64,000 nucleotides of DNA from Nitrosopumilus sp. (GTDB lineage Archaea; Thermoproteota; Nitrososphaeria; Nitrososphaerales; Nitrosopumilaceae). Below the pieces are notes generated by a model. It had not been told where the DNA came from and made no database searches. It saw nothing but the letters and a program-made list of their open reading frames with translations. The stretch covers positions 538,204 through 602,203 of the forward strand of contig NZ_JAILWC010000001.1 of the NCBI RefSeq assembly GCF_025699125.1. The letters are read 5' to 3'. Numbering within the stretch: position 1 is the first letter of the stretch; every line of letters starts with the position of its first letter. Position numbers and translations under genes: made by a program. This document shows, in pieces, positions 8,554 to 15,627 of the stretch.

Positions 8554-8625
8554 GACGCCTTCGTATAGTGGTCTAGGCATGCTATAAACGACCACTATTC
8601 CAAGACGTCTTGATTTCGTTTTTTT
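8554..8625 (+). ncRNA. candidate structured small RNA
   Basis: Two nested inverted repeats: outer GACGCCTT/AAGACGTC (7 of 8 paired) and inner ATAGTGGTC/GACCACTAT (9 of 9), separated by a symmetrical 3x3 internal loop and capped by a 16-base loop. A TATA-like TTTTATAA at 8526 lies about 25 bases upstream and a T7 run ends at 8625. The first half reads like a tRNA acceptor plus D-arm, but no anticodon or T-arm follows. It overlaps the 3' end of the minus-strand gene at 8595, so it could instead be that gene's 3' hairpin. Confidence 0.35.
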
Positions 8626-8759
8626 AATAATGCCTCTTCAGGTGTTTTCTCTTTGTTCGATTCCCAATGCCAATTGTGATGTTTCTTCCAATGTTTTTCT
8701 AACTCTTCAACAGTTGGGTCTTTTCCAAGTGGAGTCCCACATAATTTACACTGCTTCAT
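8595..8759 (-). CDS. 54-aa C2H2-like zinc finger protein
   Basis: ATG 8759. CKLCGTPLG followed by EKHWKKHHNWHW gives a C-x2-C and His cluster typical of a single C2H2-like finger; the rest is a basic tail. Its TAG stop lies inside the inner stem of the hairpin at 8554-8609. Probably nucleic-acid binding, by family analogy. Confidence 0.55.
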   Translation of the reverse strand: MKQCKLCGTPLGKDPTVEELEKHWKKHHNWHWESNKEKTPEEALLKKRNQDVLE

Positions 8760-8893
8760 TGTTTATGTCCTTCTTTCTCTTTCGTGATTTTATTATAGGA
8801 TGGCATTGTGTAGGAAGATTTTCATCATAATCCATCAGTTTCATCCATTATTCTTCAAAATTAAGAGTTTTGGATTTTGCCGTTTTTGTAATT

Positions 8894-9256
8894 TCATATA
8901 TTCTTTTGAATTTTTTTCTTTTTTAAAATTGGTTTATTATTTTTTGTTGTATGAAATTTGGCTCTCTTTCTCTTTTTTTCTAAATCCATAATAGAATAAA
9001 TTTTTCCAGTCTCGCAGAGTTTCATTTCTCCAGTAACTTCATCATGAAATGATTCTAATGTTCCACTTGATAATAAACCTCCAACTATATTCCATGTGGT
9101 GTCCTCTGAAATTTCAAACTTGTATGGGATGGTCGAAACTTTAGTAAAATACCCATTTTTAGAATTTCTTATGATGAACTGTTCTATCTTTTGTTCTGTA
9201 GTCAATGAAGGTTCTCTTTTTTGAAATCTTCTGAATGGTTTTCTTTCAGACAACAT
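8894..9256 (-). CDS. hypothetical basic protein, possible winged helix
   Basis: A 120-residue basic protein. The centre (EQKIEQFIIRNSKNGYFTKV then LLSSGTLESF) has helix-helix-strand order reminiscent of a winged-helix DNA-binding domain, and the C-terminus is very lysine rich (KKKKIQ). DNA binding is an inference from composition and order only. Confidence 0.5.
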   Translation of the reverse strand: MLSERKPFRRFQKREPSLTTEQKIEQFIIRNSKNGYFTKVSTIPYKFEISEDTTWNIVGGLLSSGTLESFHDEVTGEMKLCETGKIYSIMDLEKKRKRAKFHTTKNNKPILKKKKIQKNI

Positions 9257-9286
9257 TTTTTTGAATCTTTTCTAGTATTTTAGTAA

Positions 9287-9877
9287 TCATTTGGAGTTTA
9301 TAGTGTCAGGATCATTATTGCCTGGCAAATACTTGTCCCCTAATCGCTCTTTCATCTTTTCGTCAAATTCTTCTTGAAGTCGGGTAAGATAGATCTCAGC
9401 TTCTGTCTCATCATCTGGAATGCCCGTATCTACATCATAATTGAATCCTGTTGCTAGATGATAAAACTCCTCAAAAAATTCTTTACAGTCAATTACATCT
9501 GCACTGGAATCAATTGACACTACTAAACAATTATTCTCATATCGAAAATTCAGGCAAATTTCCTCTTCTATCATTATGTCTGTCATTACGGCCATAAGAT
9601 ATGGTATGTATTGATTATCTAGTCTTACTTGGTCTTTGTTTGCAATCCATAACTCCTTCCCATCTATTAAATTATCAAAAGTTCTGACCGTTACATCTCT
9701 TATTTCTGAGTCCACAAATGCAAGTTTTGATTTCCAAGAATTTACTCCATAACCTCTTGGCTCTGTAAAAACTACGTCAAATCTGAGGTTTTCATTTAGT
9801 TGTTCAAATTCCCATACTTGCTTATTTGTCCACATGGGAGAATGTTGATCAATTAATTTCCTCGTACTTTGATTCAA
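9287..9877 (-). CDS. hypothetical protein
   Basis: A 196-residue acidic soluble protein with scattered tryptophans in the first 60 residues and a long acidic helix near the end (EEFDEKMKERLGDKY). No membrane segment or known motif. It is 30 bases upstream of the gene at 8894 on the same strand and probably in one transcript with it. Confidence 0.55.
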   Translation of the reverse strand: MNQSTRKLIDQHSPMWTNKQVWEFEQLNENLRFDVVFTEPRGYGVNSWKSKLAFVDSEIRDVTVRTFDNLIDGKELWIANKDQVRLDNQYIPYLMAVMTDIMIEEEICLNFRYENNCLVVSIDSSADVIDCKEFFEEFYHLATGFNYDVDTGIPDDETEAEIYLTRLQEEFDEKMKERLGDKYLPGNNDPDTINSK

Positions 9878-9918
9878 TAAACAATTTTCATAATTGTGTT
9901 GTTTATTCTTATCTTAAA

Positions 9919-10122
9919 CTAGTTAATTCCTGATTTGAGATACTCTAGTGTACATTCTGCTAATTGTTTATCTGAATGTTTTTTAATATCATGTTTGCAA
10001 TTTGGGCATTTTCCTGCTTGTCCTTCGTTGAATTCCTCTCCTACTTGTTTCATACAGCATTCCATTAATTCCGTTGTTGAATGAGATTCCATTAAGAGTT
10101 TGCATGTTGGACATTGAGTCAA
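9919..10122 (-). CDS. two-repeat zinc-binding protein
   Basis: A 67-residue protein made of two copies of one unit: CPTCKLLMESHSTTELMECC and CPNCKHDIKKHSDKQLAEC. Each has CPxCK, then HS, then a final Cys, so each probably binds one zinc through three Cys and one His. The tandem duplication is clear from the sequence. Function unknown. Confidence 0.65.
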   Translation of the reverse strand: MTQCPTCKLLMESHSTTELMECCMKQVGEEFNEGQAGKCPNCKHDIKKHSDKQLAECTLEYLKSGIN

Positions 10123-10184
10123 TTATTGAATTTATTTTTAACCGATTCTTAATAAATTATATTTGAATTTTCCATGGTTTTATT

Positions 10185-10439
10185 ATGACTTTAGTTGATA
10201 AATTCCAAAGTAAACTACGCTGTAGTTGTAATGATGTGGTTCGTTTTGATATAATTGATGATATTGAATGTGATTGGGGGAATCATGTGGTAATTCAATG
10301 TCCTAATTGTGAGGAACTTTTTAGTATCGACAATCAATGCCCTGCCTTTCAAAATATCTCTAAACTAATTGATTGTAATGTGGGATTATATTCTAAATCT
10401 GAACTTACAAATTATTTATCAAGCCCGCACCCCTCTTAA
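10185..10439 (+). CDS. small zinc-ribbon protein
   Basis: An 84-residue protein with LRCSCNDVV near the start and VVIQCPNCEELFS in the middle, giving CxC plus CxxC, a short ribbon. It is divergent from the two-repeat zinc protein at 9919, sharing a 62-base intergenic promoter region. Function unknown. Confidence 0.6.
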   Translation: MTLVDKFQSKLRCSCNDVVRFDIIDDIECDWGNHVVIQCPNCEELFSIDNQCPAFQNISKLIDCNVGLYSKSELTNYLSSPHPS

Positions 10440-10600
10440 ATTTTTGGCCACAGATGATTTGACAATCAATGTCGTTTGGATTGCCAATATCCCAGCCTAT
10501 CCATGGCGATATTTCTGATTAAAGAATAATCCTAAAAATAAAAAAGTGCGTAAAAATTGATTTGTCAAATCAAAATTTTACATCAAAAATTTTGTTGATT
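10440..10600. other. gene-free interval
   Basis: No convincing gene is seen here. The sequence is AT-rich and separates an intact small zinc-ribbon gene from a decayed gene. Confidence 0.3.
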
Positions 10601-10848
10601 TTTCAGTCTTAGGAAATCAAAACATTCTAAGTTATTCAAAGTGATTTTTGGAATTTTTCTAATTGTGAGCATAATTGGATTTGTTTTGTATTTTGACATT
10701 TGGAGGAATAAATTCATCTGTCAAATTTACTTCAGCAGTAGACTGTTCAACAAATATTTGATGTTTTACTATCTGTGAAAATCCAATAATTTACTATTCA
10801 TTTGAGTACCAAAATCCCAACAACGCATTAAAAAAATCAATTGATTAA
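10601..10848 (+). pseudogene. decayed gene for a small exported/membrane protein
   Basis: One frame encodes SKLFKVIFGIFLIVSIIGF, a clear membrane or signal helix, but lacks an ATG. After a frame change near 10695 the sequence reads GGINSSVKFTSAVDCSTNI, a TGA, then CFTICENPIIYYSFEYQ to a stop at 10848. The parts make sense as one protein with one frameshift and one nonsense codon. Family unknown. Confidence 0.4.
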
Positions 10849-10883
10849 CGCAAATTTGATAACTCTGTTTTAAAATTTCATAG

Positions 10884-10961
10884 TTATCCAAACAATAAAA
10901 TAAATCCCACAACCAATGCTGCAATTGAAATGCCCATGGTGATGTAAAATTTGGTATTCAT
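10884..10961 (-). CDS. 25-aa single-helix membrane microprotein
   Basis: ATG 10961; the peptide MNTKFYITMGISIAALVVG and a few more hydrophobic residues form one membrane helix. It resembles the other one-helix peptides in this window in size and layout, not in sequence. No function known. Confidence 0.35.
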   Translation of the reverse strand: MNTKFYITMGISIAALVVGFILLFG

Positions 10962-11076
10962 TAATAATACTAATTTCTTCTAAAATTAATAGATTCGGTG
11001 TCTAATTAGATCTAAAGACTTTTTTTAGCAAAAATAATTTAGAACGCATAAAAAATTTAGAATCAAGTATTTCCAA

Positions 11077-11541
11077 TCAAATATGACCGTAGAATCCTTG
11101 TTTTGCTAATTCATTATCTATAATATTGCCTCTGTACTCAGTACTACAGTGTGTGTTTTCAAGTATCTCCAACATTCTATTTGTTTTTTATTTGTATTGC
11201 GAATAGACGCCTCCTCATGGTATGCAAATGAAATCTCTGACAACTCATTTTCAAATTTATTTGATTTGCGGACATTGATAATCACAAAATCTTTTTTTGA
11301 GACATTAGTTGTTTTGCAGTAATTTCGTCTATCCAGTCATGTTAGGAATACTGAGGTTCATTTTGGCTCTAGATTCTAACATGTCTCTTGTTTCTGAAGA
11401 AATATCTTGTCTACATTGATAATTTAGAAAATGAAAGCAAGCATGTTTGAAATCTTTTTGCATCGACTCTTTGGGAGTTACGGCAGATTTCAAACAAGCA
11501 ATCATCTTGCTTTCAACACTTCTAATGATTTTGATCTTCAA
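11077..11541 (-). pseudogene. frameshifted gene, about 150 codons
   Basis: An intact 70-codon ORF (11329-11541, start MKIKIIRSVESKMIACLKS) stops at 11329, but protein-like sequence continues in other frames: DWIDEITAKQLMSQKK, then DFVIINVRKSNKFENELSE, then MLEILENTHCSTEYRGNIID, ending at 11077. Two of the breaks lie at A7 and A6 runs. Either the gene is decaying or the homopolymers were misread. The 70-residue first part could still be made. No family recognised. Confidence 0.5.
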
Positions 11542-11835
11542 AAATTCTTAAAATAAAACATGTCTTGAAATTTAATCAAAATGGGTTGAAAAAATGATCC
11601 AATTCTTATTTTTCCAAAAACAGGTCAATTTTTGAAGAAAATGCTGCTTCAGGCACAGTGTGTTCATTGTGCACACACAGTTTCTTTTAGTTCTCACTAT
11701 GTATAGTATATTGAGTCATCCGTTTGACGGTATTCCTACGTTTGCCTTAACCGACCATACCCCTAGAATTCGTTTGCCGTCAAACATTTTTCTTTAACAA
11801 TATATTTTTCAGTCTTAAAATACATCTAAAATTGA
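11542..11835. other. intergenic region with inverted repeat
   Basis: About 290 bases without a gene. It contains a 9-base inverted repeat, GTTTGACGG at 11722 and CCGTCAAAC at 11777, plus partial copies of GTTTGCC between them. The arrangement could be a regulator-binding array for the gene at 11836. Confidence 0.35.
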
Positions 11836-12039
11836 TTGATAATACAATGTAAAGGCGTGCAAAAAAATCACAGATTCGAGAAATGTGAGTTTATTCATGC
11901 AGGCAATTGGGGCGACATTTCGTTAATTGAACATCAAAATTTCCATAAATCCTTGGAAAATAACAACTATTCTTGGTTAGGCTTTGATTCCTCACAACCA
12001 TTTGGAAAATTTAGTGGTCGTGATGGAAAGCGAATTTAA
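11836..12039 (+). CDS. hypothetical protein (TTG start)
   Basis: A 67-residue protein from TTG 11836. Two Cys and several His (QCKGVQKNHRFEKCEFIHAG) near the start could bind a metal; the end is Gly/Phe rich. Not recognised. The TTG start is supported only by the absence of other starts in frame. Confidence 0.45.
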   Translation: MIIQCKGVQKNHRFEKCEFIHAGNWGDISLIEHQNFHKSLENNNYSWLGFDSSQPFGKFSGRDGKRI

Positions 12040-12123
12040 TTCATTTTTAATGATTAATTTTATTTTGATATCCTATTATAAAGAAAAACATCCAATTTTA
12101 TCGTCAGATAAGTGGTATGTGAT

Positions 12124-12660
12124 ATGAATGAAAATGATGTTGTTGTTTGGTCAAAGGAGACATTTCTCAAATGGTCTGATTTTCAAGCAGAATCAAACCC
12201 TGCAACATTTGAAGATTCTCATAGTGTAATAAAATATAGATTCACATGGACAATAAATTCTGAAAAAATCGATGAACAAATTTTATTCCTAATTGAAAAC
12301 ATTCGTATCTATGTAGAATTCTTTCCTCATCTTTCTTGGGTAAGAATTTTACAAAATACTGATCGTCTATTAAATCATGAACAAGGCCATTTTGATTTAG
12401 CAGAGATGATAAGACTAGAATACATTGAAAAATTACAAACTATGTTTTATGGAAAACATTTTCCCACTAGAGGTCAGAATGAAGAACAACAAAAACAGTT
12501 TGCAAAAGAAGATTCTGGAAGAATGATTGCTGAAGAAATTGAAAAACTAGAACATGTATTAGAACAACGACGTCAGGAATATGACACTGTGACTGAATTT
12601 GGTCATAATCTTGAAAAACAATTAGAATTTAATTTAGAATTTGATAAACTAAGATCTTAG
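12124..12660 (+). CDS. DUF922-like predicted zinc metallopeptidase
   Basis: A 178-residue protein from ATG 12124 (a GTG at 12112 would add four residues). It begins with VVVWSKETFLKWSDFQ, typical of the DUF922 N-terminal strand, and has LLNHEQGHFDLAEM, an HExxH zinc site followed by the Asp/Glu seen in this family. The remainder is charged and helical. DUF922 proteins are predicted secreted zincins in bacteria, but no signal peptide is seen here, so a cytosolic role is likely. Substrate unknown. Confidence 0.65.
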   Translation: MNENDVVVWSKETFLKWSDFQAESNPATFEDSHSVIKYRFTWTINSEKIDEQILFLIENIRIYVEFFPHLSWVRILQNTDRLLNHEQGHFDLAEMIRLEYIEKLQTMFYGKHFPTRGQNEEQQKQFAKEDSGRMIAEEIEKLEHVLEQRRQEYDTVTEFGHNLEKQLEFNLEFDKLRS

Positions 12661-12673
12661 ATGATTTGAAAAG

Positions 12674-12943
12674 TCACGATGACTGATTTTTAATTACTTT
12701 GCTTTCGGGAATCGAATTTATGTAATTTACTAAACTTCTATAATATTTCAAATGAAATTCCAGATCTCTAATTTCAGTTTGTTTTAATTCTTCAAGTTCA
12801 GGACCAAAATCCCGTGTATCTGTTTGAATTTGATCTAATGTATTTTCATTTACTTCAATCATATGAAATAAACTGTGAAGCACTTCACTTTTTGTAAGTG
12901 TTCTTTCACATGATTTTTTCAGAATCATTTCGACCCAATCCAT
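12674..12943 (-). CDS. hypothetical helical protein
   Basis: An 89-residue helical protein (KSEVLHSLFHMIEVNENTL then ELKQTEIRDLEFHLKYYR). No motif recognised. It is convergent with the DUF922-like gene, ends only 13 bases apart. Confidence 0.55.
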   Translation of the reverse strand: MDWVEMILKKSCERTLTKSEVLHSLFHMIEVNENTLDQIQTDTRDFGPELEELKQTEIRDLEFHLKYYRSLVNYINSIPESKVIKNQSS

Positions 12944-13031
12944 ACTTAATGAAATTAAAATTATTATATCTGTCCCTGAATTGGATAAATTCTGACCTTT
13001 ACTCTATTTTTTTTACTTTAGTCTAAAACAA

Positions 13032-13163
13032 TTATTTTTTTCCTAGTTTCTTTTTTCTTTCCATGATTTCTTTATTTCTTTCAATGTCTGAATGAACTTC
13101 AACGTGCTCGTATAACTGTTCTTTTGATTCAAATAATTGTTCGCAATAGTAACATTGATGCAT
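13032..13163 (-). CDS. 43-aa single C2H2 zinc finger protein
   Basis: ATG 13163. CYYCEQLFESKEQLYEHVEV followed by H gives C-x2-C-x12-H-x4-H, a textbook C2H2 finger with the hydrophobic residues in place, followed by a lysine-rich tail. One-finger proteins of this kind are common in archaea and probably bind nucleic acid. Confidence 0.65.
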   Translation of the reverse strand: MHQCYYCEQLFESKEQLYEHVEVHSDIERNKEIMERKKKLGKK

Positions 13164-13310
13164 TCCAATATTACTTTGATCTTAGATTAATTGTTTTCCC
13201 TAAAATAATGATTTTCTATTCATAAAATCTGGATATTTTATCATAATTCAAACATCTAGAATGTCCATTTTCTGCCAATAAAATAAAAAAAGAATTAAAA
13301 TCTGAATTAA

Positions 13311-13553
13311 TTATCTTCCGTTTTGTTCTCTGATTTTTTGGGCCAAGTCTCCAAATGGATCCTCATGCCATTTCTCTTTGTTTAAATCAGCTCCAAGCAT
13401 TCCTGTCTTTGGAAGTAAACCTTGCTCTGCTGCGGGTGCCAATACTGCATCTTCTGAGATGTAGTTTTGTTGATTTGCAGTGCCATAAGCAATTGCCCCT
13501 GCCATTGCGACCACACCAATAGCAATTCCTACGTAAATCATTGCATTAGACAT
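13311..13553 (-). CDS. small membrane-anchored protein
   Basis: An 80-residue protein with one N-terminal transmembrane helix (AMIYVGIAIGVVAMAGAIAY, residues about 4-23) and a polar tail containing EKWHEDPFGDLAQKIR. It is probably anchored with the tail on one side of the membrane. Not recognised as a known subunit. Confidence 0.55.
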   Translation of the reverse strand: MSNAMIYVGIAIGVVAMAGAIAYGTANQQNYISEDAVLAPAAEQGLLPKTGMLGADLNKEKWHEDPFGDLAQKIREQNGR

Positions 13554-13614
13554 GATTAGATTTCTTTTTGTTAATATTAATTCAGTAGGATTTCAATGCA
13601 ATGCAGTGCATTTT

Positions 13615-13932
13615 TTAATGTGTTTCTAGTTGAATCTCAGAATTACACGAAGGCATTTTTCCTGTTTCGTTTTTGAAATCTTCAATCAATTTTGTTTGAA
13701 ATTCTTTGGGGTTTTCTAGAAACACTCTTTGATATGATTGTGTTTTTTGTTTACATTCATTTCCCTCAAAATTTGTATCTACATATTTTGTAAATGTCTC
13801 TTCAAGATTATCTGTTTCTCCAATGTATATCGGTTCTTTACTTCTGTTATAGAGAACATATACTCCCGAGGCAGGTTTTACAAATTTGGCACTTTCAAGC
13901 CACACTCTCATTTTGTCTTCTAATAATTCCAT
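13615..13932 (-). CDS. GIY-YIG domain protein, probably catalytically impaired
   Basis: A 105-residue protein with the GIY-YIG nuclease fold signature: GVYVLYNRSKEPIYIG, then ETDNLEETF. The Arg normally found about ten residues after YIG is Thr, so nuclease activity is doubtful. The C-terminal half has KLIEDFKNETGKMP, which matches the helix with the catalytic Glu in this fold. Cellular role unknown. Confidence 0.65.
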   Translation of the reverse strand: MELLEDKMRVWLESAKFVKPASGVYVLYNRSKEPIYIGETDNLEETFTKYVDTNFEGNECKQKTQSYQRVFLENPKEFQTKLIEDFKNETGKMPSCNSEIQLETH

Positions 13933-14014
13933 AATATGTAATGATTTTACTAGATATTAAACAAGTTTCTCCTTTTCAATATTAAATATCATAAATCCTT
14001 ATATTTACATCATA

Positions 14015-14119
14015 ATGACGATTGCCTATCTTAATGGGGGATGTGCTAACGATAGTATTGCACATGAACTATTAGAGAAAATTACAAACAAATTTCAAAA
14101 TTTTAAACAATACGCTTAA
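14015..14119 (+). CDS. putative 34-aa protein
   Basis: ATG 14015, starts MTIAYLNGGCANDSIAHELL. An intact short ORF whose last codons overlap the repeated promoter block at 14108. It may be real or chance. Confidence 0.25.
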   Translation: MTIAYLNGGCANDSIAHELLEKITNKFQNFKQYA

Positions 14120-14123
14120 GTTC
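14108..14123 (+). promoter_or_regulatory. repeated promoter block, copy 1
   Basis: CAATACGCTTAAGTTC, identical in three places. The centre CGCTTAAG lies about 30 bases before the ATG at 14144, the spacing expected for BRE/TATA and a leaderless start. It should drive the two-gene unit 14144-14484. Confidence 0.6.
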
Positions 14124-14143
14124 ATTATTTTCAGATTATAGTC

Positions 14144-14326
14144 ATGGTTGATTATGATCTAGATGAATATGAAACAATACTAATTGAATCAAAAATTAGA
14201 GAGGGAGTTTTTCATAAAGTTGTCAAAGACTTGAAAAGTGGAAAAGCTGTTTCTTGTTCTTGTAAATGCTGGAGTAAAGGTAACAAGCCTTGTGTGGGCA
14301 TGAGAACTGTGGGTTTTGATAATTGA
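14144..14326 (+). CDS. 60-aa Cys-rich protein
   Basis: A 60-residue protein with an acidic N-terminal helix and a Cys cluster near the end (SCSCKCWSKGNKPC) that could bind a metal ion. Its stop overlaps the ATG of the next zinc protein (TGATG), so the pair is translationally coupled. First gene behind the first repeated promoter block. Confidence 0.5.
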   Translation: MVDYDLDEYETILIESKIREGVFHKVVKDLKSGKAVSCSCKCWSKGNKPCVGMRTVGFDN

Positions 14327-14484
14327 TGGCATTCAAGAAAGGTATTCACAAATGTGTTGAATGTGAGAAGAAACAGAAAGAAGATCCACAAGACATGGGT
14401 TTATGTAGTAAATGCAGTGCAACTGAGACCAGACTAGAAAAAACAATATACAAAGAAATGATCAATGATGGAAGTTTTCCTTAG
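14326..14484 (+). CDS. 52-aa zinc-ribbon microprotein
   Basis: ATG 14326 overlaps the stop of the preceding gene. CVECEKKQKEDP and LCSKCSA give two CxxC knuckles 14 residues apart, a zinc ribbon, followed by a helix. Second gene of the unit driven by the promoter block at 14108. Confidence 0.55.
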   Translation: MAFKKGIHKCVECEKKQKEDPQDMGLCSKCSATETRLEKTIYKEMINDGSFP

Positions 14485-14508
14485 ATTCTAAACCTTTTTG
14501 GACCTGTA

Positions 14509-14607
14509 CTATTCGTCTAATTGTCCCCATTCTCGTTCAGGCTCCTCTAATTGATTCCATTTACTTTGAATTGCTTTGAAGAACTTTTTATTTTTCAACT
14601 GAACCAT
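14509..14607 (-). CDS. putative 32-aa protein
   Basis: ATG 14607; basic then acidic helix (FFKAIQSKWNQLEEPEREWG). Weakly similar in layout to the 51-residue protein at 6736. Small and without motif, so support is modest. Confidence 0.3.
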   Translation of the reverse strand: MVQLKNKKFFKAIQSKWNQLEEPEREWGQLDE

Positions 14608-14697
14608 GACTTTGTAATACAAAATTTCTATTTAACCTCCACTCAGGAATTATACGTGAAAAACAACCCTAGATTCTAAAACTCTTTTGATAACACG

Positions 14698-14713
14698 CAA
14701 TACGCTTAAGTTC
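14698..14713 (+). promoter_or_regulatory. repeated promoter block, copy 2
   Basis: Identical 16-base block CAATACGCTTAAGTTC, followed by G as in copy 3. The ATG of the next gene, at 14734, is about 30 bases downstream of the CTTAAG centre. Drives the pair 14734-14954. Confidence 0.6.
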
Positions 14714-14733
14714 GTACATTTTTCAAATATGAT

Positions 14734-14883
14734 ATGGCAGATCTTAAAACGTATGATAAATTGAATGAGGATATTCAATTCACAGAAGAAGAAACCGGAG
14801 AACTCTTGAAGTTAAGTGAAAAGGAAATATTGGTTTTGATTCTTTCTGAATTGAAAAAAATTACCGAAAATACGAAGAAATGA
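14734..14883 (+). CDS. 49-aa helical protein
   Basis: ATG 14734, 49 residues, acidic then helical (LLKLSEKEILVLILSELKK). Its stop overlaps the ATG of a membrane peptide (ATGA), so the two are coupled. Starts at leaderless distance from the second promoter block. Function unknown. Confidence 0.45.
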   Translation: MADLKTYDKLNEDIQFTEEETGELLKLSEKEILVLILSELKKITENTKK

Positions 14884-14954
14884 AACGAACAGTATATCTC
14901 ACAATAGCCGGTGTTTCTTGGATTGGTTTGTTGATTGCATGGTTGGTATTGTGA
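14880..14954 (+). CDS. 24-aa single-helix membrane microprotein
   Basis: ATG 14880, peptide MKRTVYLTIAGVSWIGLLIA and four more residues: one positive N-terminus and one helix. The 4-base overlap with the upstream gene and the shared promoter block support its expression. Confidence 0.45.
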   Translation: MKRTVYLTIAGVSWIGLLIAWLVL

Positions 14955-14968
14955 TTTTTGGAAAAAAT

Positions 14969-14984
14969 CAATACGCTTAAGTTC
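14969..14984 (+). promoter_or_regulatory. repeated promoter block, copy 3
   Basis: Third identical copy of CAATACGCTTAAGTTC. The TTG start of a 27-residue membrane peptide at 15005 follows at about 27 bases. Confidence 0.6.
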
Positions 14985-15004
14985 GCACAATTCTCTAATA
15001 ATTA

Positions 15005-15088
15005 TTGAAAACTCTTTTCAAGGGCGTTATCATAGTTGCAGGAGTTATCTTTGTTGTTCTGTTGACTATAAGCAGTCTTGGATTCTAA
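15005..15088 (+). CDS. 27-aa single-helix membrane microprotein
   Basis: TTG 15005, starts MKTLFKGVIIVAGVIFVVLL: lysine-flanked single membrane helix. The start is chosen by its distance from the third promoter block. Function unknown. Confidence 0.4.
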   Translation: MKTLFKGVIIVAGVIFVVLLTISSLGF

Positions 15089-15120
15089 ACTCATCAAACT
15101 AAATTATCCATTCTGCCCAA

Positions 15121-15249
15121 ATGGGCAATGTGCCAAACATGTTTCACGATGCCAATTTTCATATCTTATTCATGTATCTTCAAATGGAAGTTGCTCATTA
15201 CAACATGACCAAAGTATTAGCATTGTTTCTGAATAGTCTTTTGAATTAA
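15121..15249 (+). CDS. putative 42-aa Met/His-rich protein
   Basis: ATG 15121, starts MGNVPNMFHDANFHILFMYL. Six Met and four His in 42 residues. The opposite strand has no better reading. Could be chance. Confidence 0.2.
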   Translation: MGNVPNMFHDANFHILFMYLQMEVAHYNMTKVLALFLNSLLN

Positions 15250-15325
15250 AGGGCGGTGATTATTCTAAAATCAAATTTTTTTTAGTGACTAAACGTTAAA
15301 TTACTACAATGAATTTCTAAAGTGC

Positions 15326-15523
15326 ATGGCAACCAGTAAAACACGTAAAGTAGATGCTGCAGAGTTAAAAAAATTACAAAAAGATGAAAAAATACGAAAT
15401 GATGCTAGACGTACAGGTCAAAAAAAGGGCGTGAGCATATCTACGGATAAACCAAAACTAAAAACTGAAAAAGTTGATAGACCAGCACGTAAAACTACTA
15501 AAAAACGAGTTGCAGTTAGGTAA
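15326..15523 (+). CDS. small lysine-rich basic protein
   Basis: A 65-residue strongly basic protein (DARRTGQKKGVSIST, then KTTKKRVAVR). Low-complexity basic composition suggests nucleic-acid or ribosome association. No family recognised. Confidence 0.55.
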   Translation: MATSKTRKVDAAELKKLQKDEKIRNDARRTGQKKGVSISTDKPKLKTEKVDRPARKTTKKRVAVR

Positions 15524-15627
15524 AACAGGAATCTAGATAAAGAAAAAAGAATCTAGGTATTAAACTAGATTGCTGACTTTTGATATCACTAGAACCCTCA
15601 TGCTTTTAATATTGAGAAAAAATAGAT

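Noticed and set aside
8554..8609. tRNA gene
   Set aside because: The first 30 bases resemble an acceptor and D-arm, but there is no anticodon arm or TTC-containing T-arm.
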